DNA of 64,000 nucleotides from Proteobacteria bacterium UBA7415 (GTDB lineage: Bacteria; Pseudomonadota; Gammaproteobacteria; Arenicellales; Arenicellaceae): the NCBI GenBank assembly GCA_002470515.1, contig DKML01000031.1:372001-436000 (forward strand). The letters run 5' to 3'. This document shows, piece after piece, positions 1 through 7,578 of the stretch; the first letter of the stretch is position 1; every line of letters starts with the position of its first letter. The notes under the pieces were generated by a model. It was not told the origin of the DNA. It did no database searches and worked only from the letters and a program-made list of their open reading frames with translations. The position numbers and the translations under genes are program-made.

Positions 1-50
1 GCGTTTGAATCTTGCAGGCTTCTGCTCAAGCCTTAACTAAGTGAAAAGAT

Positions 51-755
51 ATGAACCACCGCAAACCGACTCTGTATGACCCTTTTATTGCCCCACTATG
101 CACTGAGACAATTCAGATCTTGTATGAAGATGAGTACTTATTAGTGATTGAAAAGCCCACCGGGTTACTGAGCCTTTCGGGCAAAAACCCGCTCAACAAA
201 GACTCGGTTCATTACCGCTTAGTTCAAAATTACCCTACCGCCACAATGGTGCACCGTTTAGACTTTGGCACGTCTGGACTCATGGTGGTGGCGCTGAACA
301 AAGCCGTTAATGGCGAGCTAACAAAACAATTTCAAGAACGTTCTGTAGTAAAAAACTATATCGCCACATTGCTAGGGCATTTAGCAGACGACGAAGGTGT
401 TATCGATGCACCCATAGCAAAGGCCGACTTCCCGCGCCAGAAGGTTTGTCATAAATCAGGTAAGTCTGCACAAACTCATTACCAAGTTCTTGAGCGCTCG
501 CAACCCACCTTGAACGAGGCAAATACTACCAAGGTGCTCTTTACACCGCTTACTGGGCGCACCCACCAGCTGCGAGTGCATAGTCGTGAAATTGGCCATC
601 CAATTATTGGTTGTGATTTGTATGGCTCAACGATCGGTGGAATTAACAGCCAATTTTTAGCCGGTCGCCTGATGCTGCACGCGAGCAGTTTGAGCTTTAA
701 TCACCCCGTTAGTTGCCAGCGGATCCGTACCACTTCTAATCAGCAGTTTTATTAA
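51..755 (+). CDS. rluA: RluA-family pseudouridine synthase
   Basis: The enzyme isomerises specific uridines in structured RNA; RluA proper modifies 23S rRNA U746 and tRNA U32. The family core is plain: M-V-H-R-L-D-F-G-T-S-G-L at residues 66-77 holds the nucleophilic Asp71, and G-R-T-H-Q-L-R-V-H lies at 169-177. At 234 residues, with no N-terminal S4 RNA-binding domain, it fits RluA (about 220 residues) rather than RluC or RluD (over 300, with S4). It stands alone; the next gene starts 190 bases downstream. The family is certain. The exact RNA target is inferred from length, and a TruC-like role is not excluded. Confidence 0.88.
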   Translation: MNHRKPTLYDPFIAPLCTETIQILYEDEYLLVIEKPTGLLSLSGKNPLNKDSVHYRLVQNYPTATMVHRLDFGTSGLMVVALNKAVNGELTKQFQERSVVKNYIATLLGHLADDEGVIDAPIAKADFPRQKVCHKSGKSAQTHYQVLERSQPTLNEANTTKVLFTPLTGRTHQLRVHSREIGHPIIGCDLYGSTIGGINSQFLAGRLMLHASSLSFNHPVSCQRIRTTSNQQFY

Positions 756-945
756 CGCCTCTTCACGCAAGCTAATATTTTTTTAAAGTGACTATAACCA
801 CGTGAATCATGTGCGTTCTAGCATAGTCTTCGCTAGGTTGTACACAGCCTTATCTACTATGATATGAACGCCCAACGAAAACTGTAAGCCACAAAGCTTA
901 GTTTTGCGTTTTAGCTAAGCACAAAGTAATCACCTGGATACTTCA

Positions 946-2625
946 TTGAACAAGCCCATATACTTTCAGTCGATTGATGGAATCCGCGCCATTGCCGTCA
1001 TGGCCGTTGTGTTCTTTCATTTAGAATTATTCGGTTTTTTTGGTGGGTTCGTCGGCGTCGATATGTTTTTTGTGATATCGGGCTATCTGATTACTCGCAA
1101 TATTATGCGGGACTTAAATGGCAATGGTTTTTCGTTTAAACGGTTTTACATAGCTAGATTAAGACGATTAATGCCCGCGTTGTTCGTAACCATTGCACTG
1201 AGCCTGGTTTTTGGTTATCTACTTTTTTCGCCAGACGCTCTGATCAGACTGTCTGGATCAGCCATAGCCGGCGTCGTGTCACTGGCAAACATTCGGTTCT
1301 GGATGTCCAGTGGGTACTTTGACGTTGGGGCTGATCTCAAACCATTACTTCATCTATGGTCTCTCTCTGTAGAAGAACAGTTTTACCTTTTTTGGCCCTT
1401 GATTTTGGTGCTCCTAGTTTATTGGCTGAGAAGTAATAGGTCATTATTTATAGTCATTACAATGATTGCGCTGGCGTCACTTACCGCGTCGCAAGTCTTG
1501 TTAAACGGCTCTCCGGAGATGGCATTTTTCTGGGCACATACAAGAGCGTATGAGTTTCTAATTGGTGCTTTATACGCCTGGAAAGAGCTCAATACTAAAT
1601 CGGTCCAGATTAATAGCGCAAACCAACTGAATCCCTTGCTGGTTATCCTGTCCTTATTGGTCCTCGCTTACTGCTTTATAGAGTACGACAAATCGGTGGC
1701 ATTCCCTGGGCTTGCGGCCTTGCTACCGTGTTTTGCAACAGTTGCTTTGATTAGCCAAAAAGAGACTCTTTTCGTAAAAACCCTCTTGGCAAACAACGTT
1801 ATGAGCTGGATTGGACGAATATCCTACTCAGTCTATTTAGTACATTGGCCTGTCTGGGTGTATTGGGTTTTTTGGAGCAACCGCACTCCAGATGTCTGGG
1901 AAAAGTCATTGATGCTGGCTCTGATTTTTCTACTTGGCTACTTACTCAATACGCTGGTCGAAAAGCGCTTTCGAATAGCCAAAAACTCCGAACAAGCTCA
2001 GCCGAAGAACACCGGTTTTTTAATTAGCCTTACATTATCGGCAGCGGCTATATTACTGTTTTCTTGGTTTGTAAGAACCAATCACGGTTTGCCTGAACGA
2101 CTTCCTCAGGCCGTTGAAAAGTATCAATCTTCTACATTGAAATGCGCTCTTATCGAAAACCATCTCGGCAAACGAAAATGTGCTCTTGGCGCTAGCACAG
2201 GACACACAATTAAAATATTGCTGCTCGGAGACAGTCATTCATTAAACCTTTATGACGGGTTTGACAAATTCGGCAATGAGCATTCAGTCTCGATTGAAAC
2301 ACTGACGTATATTGGTTGCCCACCCCTGTTAGGCGTTTCGGTGAAATCTATCGATAAATCTGAAACTAATCAGGCGTGCCTTGAGTTTACCGAAAGGCTT
2401 GCGCGTATTGTGGAAGAGACGGACGCAGATGTAGTTGCTCTATCCGCTAGATGGATGCGTTTCTATGAACACCAATTTTACTACCATGGCTTTGATGGTG
2501 CAGAAGCGTACCTAAGCTCTCCATTAGATCCAGCATCAGCACATGAACCCACACATGAGTTGAGCGCCGCAGAATCCTCACGTCAAACGTGGCACGTGGC
2601 ACGTGGCATTAAAAAGAACGATTGA
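946..2625 (+). CDS. Acyltransferase-3 / SGNH O-acetyltransferase (OafA-like), N-terminal part, frameshifted
   Basis: Membrane O-acyltransferase that probably acetylates a surface polysaccharide such as O-antigen. The start is TTG at 946, placing the protein start right before the conserved acyltransferase-3 N-terminus; the ribosome site is weak. Residues 5-350 form the multi-TM acyltransferase-3 domain, with His25, F-F-V-I-S-G-Y-L near 41-48 and the S-V-E-E-Q-F-Y-L-F-W-P motif. A periplasmic SGNH domain follows, with the catalytic G-D-S-H-S block at 428-432. The frame runs off at residues 548-559 inside three copies of a 7-bp repeat and stops at 2625. The end of the SGNH domain, including its Asp/His pair, continues in another frame at 2603-3007. 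Removing one repeat unit gives a continuous 684-residue protein of normal family length. Confidence 0.85.
   Translation: MNKPIYFQSIDGIRAIAVMAVVFFHLELFGFFGGFVGVDMFFVISGYLITRNIMRDLNGNGFSFKRFYIARLRRLMPALFVTIALSLVFGYLLFSPDALIRLSGSAIAGVVSLANIRFWMSSGYFDVGADLKPLLHLWSLSVEEQFYLFWPLILVLLVYWLRSNRSLFIVITMIALASLTASQVLLNGSPEMAFFWAHTRAYEFLIGALYAWKELNTKSVQINSANQLNPLLVILSLLVLAYCFIEYDKSVAFPGLAALLPCFATVALISQKETLFVKTLLANNVMSWIGRISYSVYLVHWPVWVYWVFWSNRTPDVWEKSLMLALIFLLGYLLNTLVEKRFRIAKNSEQAQPKNTGFLISLTLSAAAILLFSWFVRTNHGLPERLPQAVEKYQSSTLKCALIENHLGKRKCALGASTGHTIKILLLGDSHSLNLYDGFDKFGNEHSVSIETLTYIGCPPLLGVSVKSIDKSETNQACLEFTERLARIVEETDADVVALSARWMRFYEHQFYYHGFDGAEAYLSSPLDPASAHEPTHELSAAESSRQTWHVARGIKKND
2587..2607 (+). repeat. 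Tandem 7-bp repeat (ACGTGGC x3) at the frameshift point
   Basis: Three perfect head-to-tail copies of ACGTGGC lie at 2587-2593, 2594-2600 and 2601-2607, inside the SGNH part of the acyltransferase gene. Seven is not a multiple of three, so each gain or loss of a unit changes frame. With two copies the upstream and downstream frames join without a stop. This is the geometry of a slipped-strand on/off switch, and equally of a single inactivating duplication. Confidence 0.9.
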
Positions 2626-3007
2626 TTCGATAACTGCACGCGGTAAGAAAGTTATTGTATTTTCTCAATATCCCGTATTGCACAACAAGGTTGGTGAATG
2701 CGATAAGTCACCAGGCTTTTTGATCGACAAACGAAAAGATGAGGAGCGATGTTCCACGCAGGTGCCATACGACAAAATAATGCAGCGGCTTGAGTTCACA
2801 AATGGTGTCATAGAGGCGCTAGAGAGCAATCAAGTAATGGCGATTCTACCGTCGGACTACCTTTGTGACCACGAACTAAAAACATGCAACGTGTTCTCAA
2901 ATTCTGGACTTCTATATTATGACCACAACCATTTGAGCAGTCAGGGGAGCCTGTATTTGATTGGAGAAATTTCTAGCCTGTTACGAGAGTTTTTACGGCT
3001 CGAATAA
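2603..3007 (+). CDS. C-terminal SGNH part of the split acyltransferase
   Basis: This is the out-of-frame continuation of the acyltransferase gene that starts at 946. It reads into the typical SGNH segment K-V-I-V-F-S-Q-Y-P-V and then the second catalytic block Y-D-H-N-H-L-S-S-Q-G near its end, which supplies the Asp and His of the hydrolase-like triad. The nominal start overlaps the repeat and has no ribosome-binding site, so it is unlikely to be made as a separate protein. It is best read as exon-like continuation after repeat contraction, or as the dead tail of a pseudogene. The reading frame has no other damage, which argues that the frameshift is recent or reversible. Confidence 0.75.
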   Translation: MALKRTIDSITARGKKVIVFSQYPVLHNKVGECDKSPGFLIDKRKDEERCSTQVPYDKIMQRLEFTNGVIEALESNQVMAILPSDYLCDHELKTCNVFSNSGLLYYDHNHLSSQGSLYLIGEISSLLREFLRLE

Positions 3008-3175
3008 GCAGAGCATGTGCTAAAAATGCTCAGCCGCGACGCCCCCTTGTTAATTTAAAAAAGCTCGATAGATTCGAGGCACTATTGCAGATGTTTGGTA
3101 TCACCCTGCACTGTTTTACACGACCATTAATAGACATGCTCAAACGGGCTCGATTCTTGGGGATAAATGACGAAG

Positions 3176-3206
3176 CAGCTAAAAGTGCCTGTCCCCGCTA
3201 GCACCC
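3176..3206. repeat. 31-bp direct repeat, copy 1 (REP-like)
   Basis: An identical 31-base segment occurs here and at 4694-4724 in the same orientation. Its core reads AAAAGTGCCTGTCCCCGC. From memory, GTGCCTGTCCCC-type strings resemble REP sequences mobilised by REP-associated (IS200-like) transposases; no such transposase lies in the window. This copy cuts off the aminopeptidase fragment beside it. Confidence 0.75.
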
Positions 3207-3463
3207 TCTGGTGCTACGCCTCTAAGCGTAAGCGTCGAACCGACCTCCCCGACAAATTCAGCATCCTTTGCGGCAACCGTTAAAGCGCCGTTGGTTTTTT
3301 GATCAACGATTGCGGCAACTCCGGTAAAGGTATCGCCTTGTGCAACGGGCACGATAATTCTTCCATTATCAGGAATCGAGTACGCATTAAATTCCAATTT
3401 CTGGTCTGCTAACACCGAGGCCACTAGACCCAACCCAATCGTCAAACCGACGATGACACGCAC
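3179..3463 (-). pseudogene. Truncated secreted leucyl aminopeptidase (M17) N-terminus
   Basis: A 94-residue reading frame starts with a signal peptide (cleavage near Leu-Ala-Asp, about residue 20) and continues into a segment resembling the non-catalytic N-terminal domain of PepA-type aminopeptidases. The supporting string is T-N-G-A-L-T-V-A-A-K-D-A-E-F-V-G-E-V-G-S at about 58-77. The metal-binding catalytic domain, normally another 350 residues, is missing. The last residues are translated from the 31-bp repeat, so the gene was cut exactly where the repeat begins. It is a remnant and probably not functional. The family assignment is moderate because this domain is poorly conserved. Confidence 0.5.
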
Positions 3464-3835
3464 TATAACACTTAACTATTTCACAGTTCTTTCTCCGTTC
3501 ATATCTCTTGACTTAGCTCAGTAATCTCGCGCCTCCACATGCTTACGCAGCTGTGCTTACCCTTACATAAATTTTAGTCTGACATATAAATCGCATGATT
3601 TTGTGACCGCACTGTTTACTCGAACCTCCACAGTTTGTTCCCTTAAATCCAACAGGCATTAATCCACATGCTGTGTTACTCAATCAAAAAACCCCCTATA
3701 ATCTATTACGCGAATAAGACTGTAGGGAAGAGCGTTCGTGCGATGAGCGTCTAAAAACAGTCTCTTTGTTTGGAACTCACCAAACCCGACGCGCAATATG
3801 CAACACACTCTGCTACCGACCCACTATAAGCACAT
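3464..3835. other. Non-coding stretch between aminopeptidase stub and sulfotransferase
   Basis: About 370 AT-rich bases. No convincing coding frame, RNA gene or terminator was seen. The right part presumably holds the sulfotransferase promoter. Confidence 0.4.
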
Positions 3836-4576
3836 ATGTCGAATTACCTACTACGAGATCATAAAACGGGGTTTAAATTAACCTCCAAAATAGTCGAGGA
3901 GATTGCATCTCACGTCGCTATTACGCGCCGTACATTTTTTGCTTTTTGGGACACTCATAACTTCGAAGACCGGTTTATTGTTGCCGTTAGAAATCCAAGG
4001 GAAATAATCATATCCGGCTATTTCTATCATTTGAAATGCCAAGAAAAATGGGCCATTCAAGAGAACGGATATTATTACGATTACTGGGCAGACGTGCATT
4101 TTACCGAGCAAGCATTGAGAGAGAACCAACATCTTTTAGACTTCGCTAAGACATTTTCGACTCCTATTCCCTACCAACAAAAGCTAGCCAGCTTAAGTGA
4201 AGAAGACGGCATTATTTTTGAGATGAACCACATTGCAAAATTAACCATAGATGGAATGGCTAAATTGAGTTTTTTGCAGGAGAAAAATGTTCATGTATTG
4301 AAACTTGAAGATCTTATTTTCAAGCACGACGAGACGGTTAAAAACATATGTTACTTTTTAAATGTCGCCAAAGTACATCACGATGAGATCGTTAAGAGGG
4401 CGCTAAAGCACAACCTATTGCATAAGCAAAAGGAGTCCACTCTGCCGGCGCACGCCACCAACACCAAAGTAGTAGAAGACAGATACAAACAACACTGGTC
4501 TGAAAGAATCGAGAAAGAGTATCAAAATATTTTCCCAGACGACCCAGCCTTATTATTTGGATATGCACAGCCCTAA
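3836..4576 (+). CDS. Sulfotransferase-domain protein
   Basis: A 246-residue cytosolic protein of the PAPS-dependent sulfotransferase fold, which moves sulfate onto a sugar, lipid or small alcohol. The 3'-phosphate-binding motif is clear: R-N-P-R-E-I-I-I-S-G-Y-F-Y-H at 52-65. The N-terminal P-loop is atypical, K-T-G-F-K-L-T at 11-17 instead of the usual K-T-G-T-T/S, so PAPS binding may be altered. The C-terminus carries the usual late block with H-K-Q-K-E-S and D-R-Y-K-Q-H-W. It lies alone between two identical 31-bp repeats and near polysaccharide genes, suggesting a mobile cell-surface modification gene. The acceptor cannot be predicted. Confidence 0.72.
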   Translation: MSNYLLRDHKTGFKLTSKIVEEIASHVAITRRTFFAFWDTHNFEDRFIVAVRNPREIIISGYFYHLKCQEKWAIQENGYYYDYWADVHFTEQALRENQHLLDFAKTFSTPIPYQQKLASLSEEDGIIFEMNHIAKLTIDGMAKLSFLQEKNVHVLKLEDLIFKHDETVKNICYFLNVAKVHHDEIVKRALKHNLLHKQKESTLPAHATNTKVVEDRYKQHWSERIEKEYQNIFPDDPALLFGYAQP

Positions 4577-4693
4577 ATAGGATTGCTGCATACGTATCAG
4601 TAATGCCGAGACATTTGGAATTTGGCGTGTAGAAATCTGTTACGGTCAGCCAAATTACGGTTTAAAATGGCTCAGTAAAAGTTTGCACAAAAT

Positions 4694-4724
4694 CAGCTAA
4701 AAGTGCCTGTCCCCGCTAGCACCC
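4694..4724. repeat. 31-bp direct repeat, copy 2 (REP-like)
   Basis: Identical to 3176-3206 and in the same orientation. The two copies bracket the sulfotransferase and its flanks (about 1.5 kb), as expected for an insertion or homologous exchange between dispersed REP-like elements. Confidence 0.75.
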
Positions 4725-4758
4725 GCGTGAAGGTTAGTTTAGAAACGAAGAGAGTGGT

Positions 4759-5799
4759 TTAAAAACTATAGCGAATCGAAAACGTGCCTTGAGTGTCATC
4801 GGATTCCAGCAGCTCGATATCAGCAAAACTAACCGTAGCATCGCCACTATTTATTCCGATATTGGCCGATAGGCCGCGCGCTATTTCATACCGCAACCCA
4901 AGCGCGACCGATGTTTCGCTTTGAGCGTCGGTTTCCGCTACGTGTACTTCGGCTGAGCTTGTCCATGCTCCCCATTTGCGCGCGAAGCCGACATTAAGAT
5001 AGACACGATCTACTTCAGCTTGCGATACGGCGAGTTGTTCAACTCCAAAGCCAGCGTCTAACACTGTGCTGCCATAAGTTAGTTCAGCGACCACAGTTAA
5101 AGATTGTGATTGAATAGCCTGACTCTGTGTAGACGTCAGAAACTCAGTGTCACGCCACCGTAGAGAGAAACGGTAATCTTTGTTGCCCATCGGCCGTTGA
5201 TAGGTTCCAGCCATTTCGTAGTTGCCCTCTTCGTCGGCCGTGACCATCCAACGCGATGGACCGAAGCGCGTAATGTAAGAAACTCCAAGACTCTCCAAGG
5301 TGCCCAACTCATCGGCAAAAAATAGCAGGCCATTACCCGTACCGCGGCGACGGCGAGTCAGTTCACGCGCTGTGCCAGTAACGTCCCCTACCGCCAAAGT
5401 TCCCCAAACGCCGCTGATAAACAACGCTATATTTTCTGTGTAGCTTTCGTCAGCGCTATCTGCCGTATCAACCGACCCAAAATAGGCTGCGCCTAGCGTC
5501 CAGCTATTAGCCAATTGAGTTTCGGCTTGCACCTGAAAATTACCAACCAAGAACGAATCATTGCCAGCCTGATTGCTAACATCATCAGGGACTAATATAG
5601 CTGCGTCGACGAGTCCAGAGAGCGAGAATGTAATTTCTCCAAGCTGGGTAGCAATAGGCTCTTCTAAAGATGAAAGGTTGTCATAGTTTAGATTGACAGC
5701 CTTAACCGAGCCAGAGCAGGCAATGGCAAACAACAGAAAAATGCCACGCAACCAAGTTCGCTCTAAACCCTTTAAAATGTTGGTTGTACGCATACTCAC
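4759..5799 (-). CDS. Outer-membrane porin-like beta-barrel
   Basis: A 346-residue exported protein. A signal peptide spans about 1-34 (G-I-F-L-L-F-A-I-A-C-S-G-S-V-K-A). The mature part alternates short amphipathic strands and turns and ends in F-S-I-R-Y-S-F, whose terminal Phe is the BamA-recognised signature of outer-membrane barrels. It resembles general Gram-negative porins. Its start overlaps the stop of the haloperoxidase gene by 4 bases, so the two are translationally coupled. A plausible role (inference) is to pass halide, peroxide or product across the outer membrane for the peroxidase. No binding-site motif is visible. Confidence 0.78.
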   Translation of the reverse strand: MSMRTTNILKGLERTWLRGIFLLFAIACSGSVKAVNLNYDNLSSLEEPIATQLGEITFSLSGLVDAAILVPDDVSNQAGNDSFLVGNFQVQAETQLANSWTLGAAYFGSVDTADSADESYTENIALFISGVWGTLAVGDVTGTARELTRRRRGTGNGLLFFADELGTLESLGVSYITRFGPSRWMVTADEEGNYEMAGTYQRPMGNKDYRFSLRWRDTEFLTSTQSQAIQSQSLTVVAELTYGSTVLDAGFGVEQLAVSQAEVDRVYLNVGFARKWGAWTSSAEVHVAETDAQSETSVALGLRYEIARGLSANIGINSGDATVSFADIELLESDDTQGTFSIRYSF

Positions 5800-7178
5800 A
5801 CTATCGCTCGAAACAAGTTTAGGTGAGCTTGCCGAGCGATATTACGCCCTGCGGTCATAGCCTCGGTATGATCTATCTCCCAATGCACGCCACCGTATAA
5901 ACGACTCATTCCGTTTTCTTCGGCGATGTCACGCAAGCTAGTCCAGTATCGAGTAATCCCTCGTAACTGTGGCCAAATAACTTGATCGGGGGACTGACTC
6001 AGCAGAGATATTTTGTCGCTGCCTCTAAACAATGCTATTAATTCTGTGGCCGCCGCACCAAACGTAGAATGCCCAGAGGAATAGGATGGAAACGCCGGTG
6101 TAGGGATATAACTTCGCCAATCGCGCTGCGTAATTACACGCGGGTCTGGATTTGCAAATTGTTCGGCACGCTGACGTATTGCGCTCTCGGGCCTTAAGAT
6201 GTCGTGATGATATTTATTATCCCACGCTGAAATTGATGCGTCACACTGTGTCATAGCAAGTAGCGCAAAATTACGTGCTAATTCTAGAAAAGGTTGAGGC
6301 GAATCTTTTAGTACCTGCATAGCGATATACATAAAGTGACCCGGTGGGGTTACACCCCAGGGGCCGTCTTCCCAAAAAAGTGCGATCGTAGATTGTTCCG
6401 CACTACGCAGTTGGCTATTGGCTCCACCGAGTTGGCGAATATGATCGAACTCAAGGGCAAATTCAGGGCTGTCAGGCGAATAGAAATCGGTCGCTCTAAA
6501 TTGAGCACTCGAAGTCATAGTCCAGGGTTTAATTTGACCCTGACCTGGAAATAAGCCTCGGTCAAACGTCGCAAAGGCTGGACCTGGTGAAGCACTGTAA
6601 AAAGGACCCGTTGGCCGCCATCTCAAACTATCTTCACGGCGCTCGTATCGTCCCAGATAGAAGTTCGCCTCGCTGGGTTCAGCACCATCGTTGTTACGCA
6701 TCTTAACGACGTGACGGCCAACTTTTTCACCCCAAGCTACTGCAGCAGACTTTGCATCCGAGTTTTTAAATCGATTCAGAAACCGGTATTTTTCGATTAA
6801 GAACGGCTGCTGAAATACCTCGGCAGCGGCAATCGAAAATGCAACGCCATAGGCGATCTCTGGATCTGCATACGCGGGACCTTCACCGATACCAAAAGGT
6901 TCATCGTACATCTTGGCAATGCCATTTGCAGCTAAGAACCCAGCCGCGAACGGCATGGCTATATTGTAGGCAGCTCGTGGCGGCGTAAGCCTTTGGTCGC
7001 GAATTTGCTGCAACACAATATCCGTCCAGAGAAAGACGGTATTTTGTTGTTGCGGCTCTAGAATTTGACTTAAATAGGAATCGGTACTGCCGTAGGGAGA
7101 GGTACTACAACCAGCAACGGAGGCAAGGGGGATACTAGCCAAACCCTTTATTAATCGTCGTCGTGAGAGGGAAATCAT
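5796..7178 (-). CDS. Vanadium-dependent haloperoxidase-type (PAP2 superfamily) lipoprotein
   Basis: The protein is predicted to bind vanadate and oxidise halide with H2O2 to hypohalous acid, or less likely to act as an acid phosphatase of the same fold. All three vanadate blocks are present in order: K-Y-H-H-D-I-L-R-P (Lys322, Arg329), P-S-Y-S-S-G-H-S (Ser368, Gly369, His370) and R-L-Y-G-G-V-H (Arg426, His432). The 460-residue length and the K-x6-R-P spacing fit bacterial haloperoxidases better than short PAP2 phosphatases. The leader S-R-R-R-L-I-K-G at 5-12 resembles a Tat signal, and V-A-G-C at 21-24 is a lipobox, so it is probably a folded, lipid-anchored periplasmic enzyme. It overlaps the porin by 4 bases. 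Halide preference cannot be read from sequence. Confidence 0.85.
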   Translation of the reverse strand: MISLSRRRLIKGLASIPLASVAGCSTSPYGSTDSYLSQILEPQQQNTVFLWTDIVLQQIRDQRLTPPRAAYNIAMPFAAGFLAANGIAKMYDEPFGIGEGPAYADPEIAYGVAFSIAAAEVFQQPFLIEKYRFLNRFKNSDAKSAAVAWGEKVGRHVVKMRNNDGAEPSEANFYLGRYERREDSLRWRPTGPFYSASPGPAFATFDRGLFPGQGQIKPWTMTSSAQFRATDFYSPDSPEFALEFDHIRQLGGANSQLRSAEQSTIALFWEDGPWGVTPPGHFMYIAMQVLKDSPQPFLELARNFALLAMTQCDASISAWDNKYHHDILRPESAIRQRAEQFANPDPRVITQRDWRSYIPTPAFPSYSSGHSTFGAAATELIALFRGSDKISLLSQSPDQVIWPQLRGITRYWTSLRDIAEENGMSRLYGGVHWEIDHTEAMTAGRNIARQAHLNLFRAIV

Positions 7179-7578
7179 CGGCAGGCTCCTATCGCCAAAA
7201 TTGCATCTAGATTGAAAGGCGTATGATAGACAGTTCCACGTAAAAAGCCCAACTCGTGGAGACGAGGTTCAATACTCAAAGCATCTTAGCGTATATGCAT
7301 GGACATTACTGACCCTGTAGCCAACTATGAGTTGCGCGTATTTGAAGAGTATCAAACCTTACGCGATAAAAACAAAATCGACGCTTAACTTTAAATATAC
7401 TTTTTGAGACCTAAGCAGAAGTCAGGGGCGAAATACAAATAGGATGAAATTCTCCAATTGAGGCGAAAGACGACGGTAATAGCTGAGCTATTGACTAGTC
7501 TTTCAACGAACAGTGGGGGCATTTCAGTCATTTTGATTCACGCATCGACTTATGCTGAGGACTCATTTGATAAGAAGG
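7179..7578. other. Intergenic region between haloperoxidase and dbpA
   Basis: 400 bases. It should hold the haloperoxidase promoter at its left end. A 29-codon frame at 7299-7388 (+) begins M-D-I-T-D-P-V-A-N-Y and looks protein-like, but it has no clear ribosome site or relative, so it is not called. No terminator with a T-run was found. Confidence 0.35.

Noticed and set aside
7299..7388. 29-codon small protein gene upstream of dbpA
   Set aside because: No ribosome site, no relatives known, and short frames of this size are common by chance.
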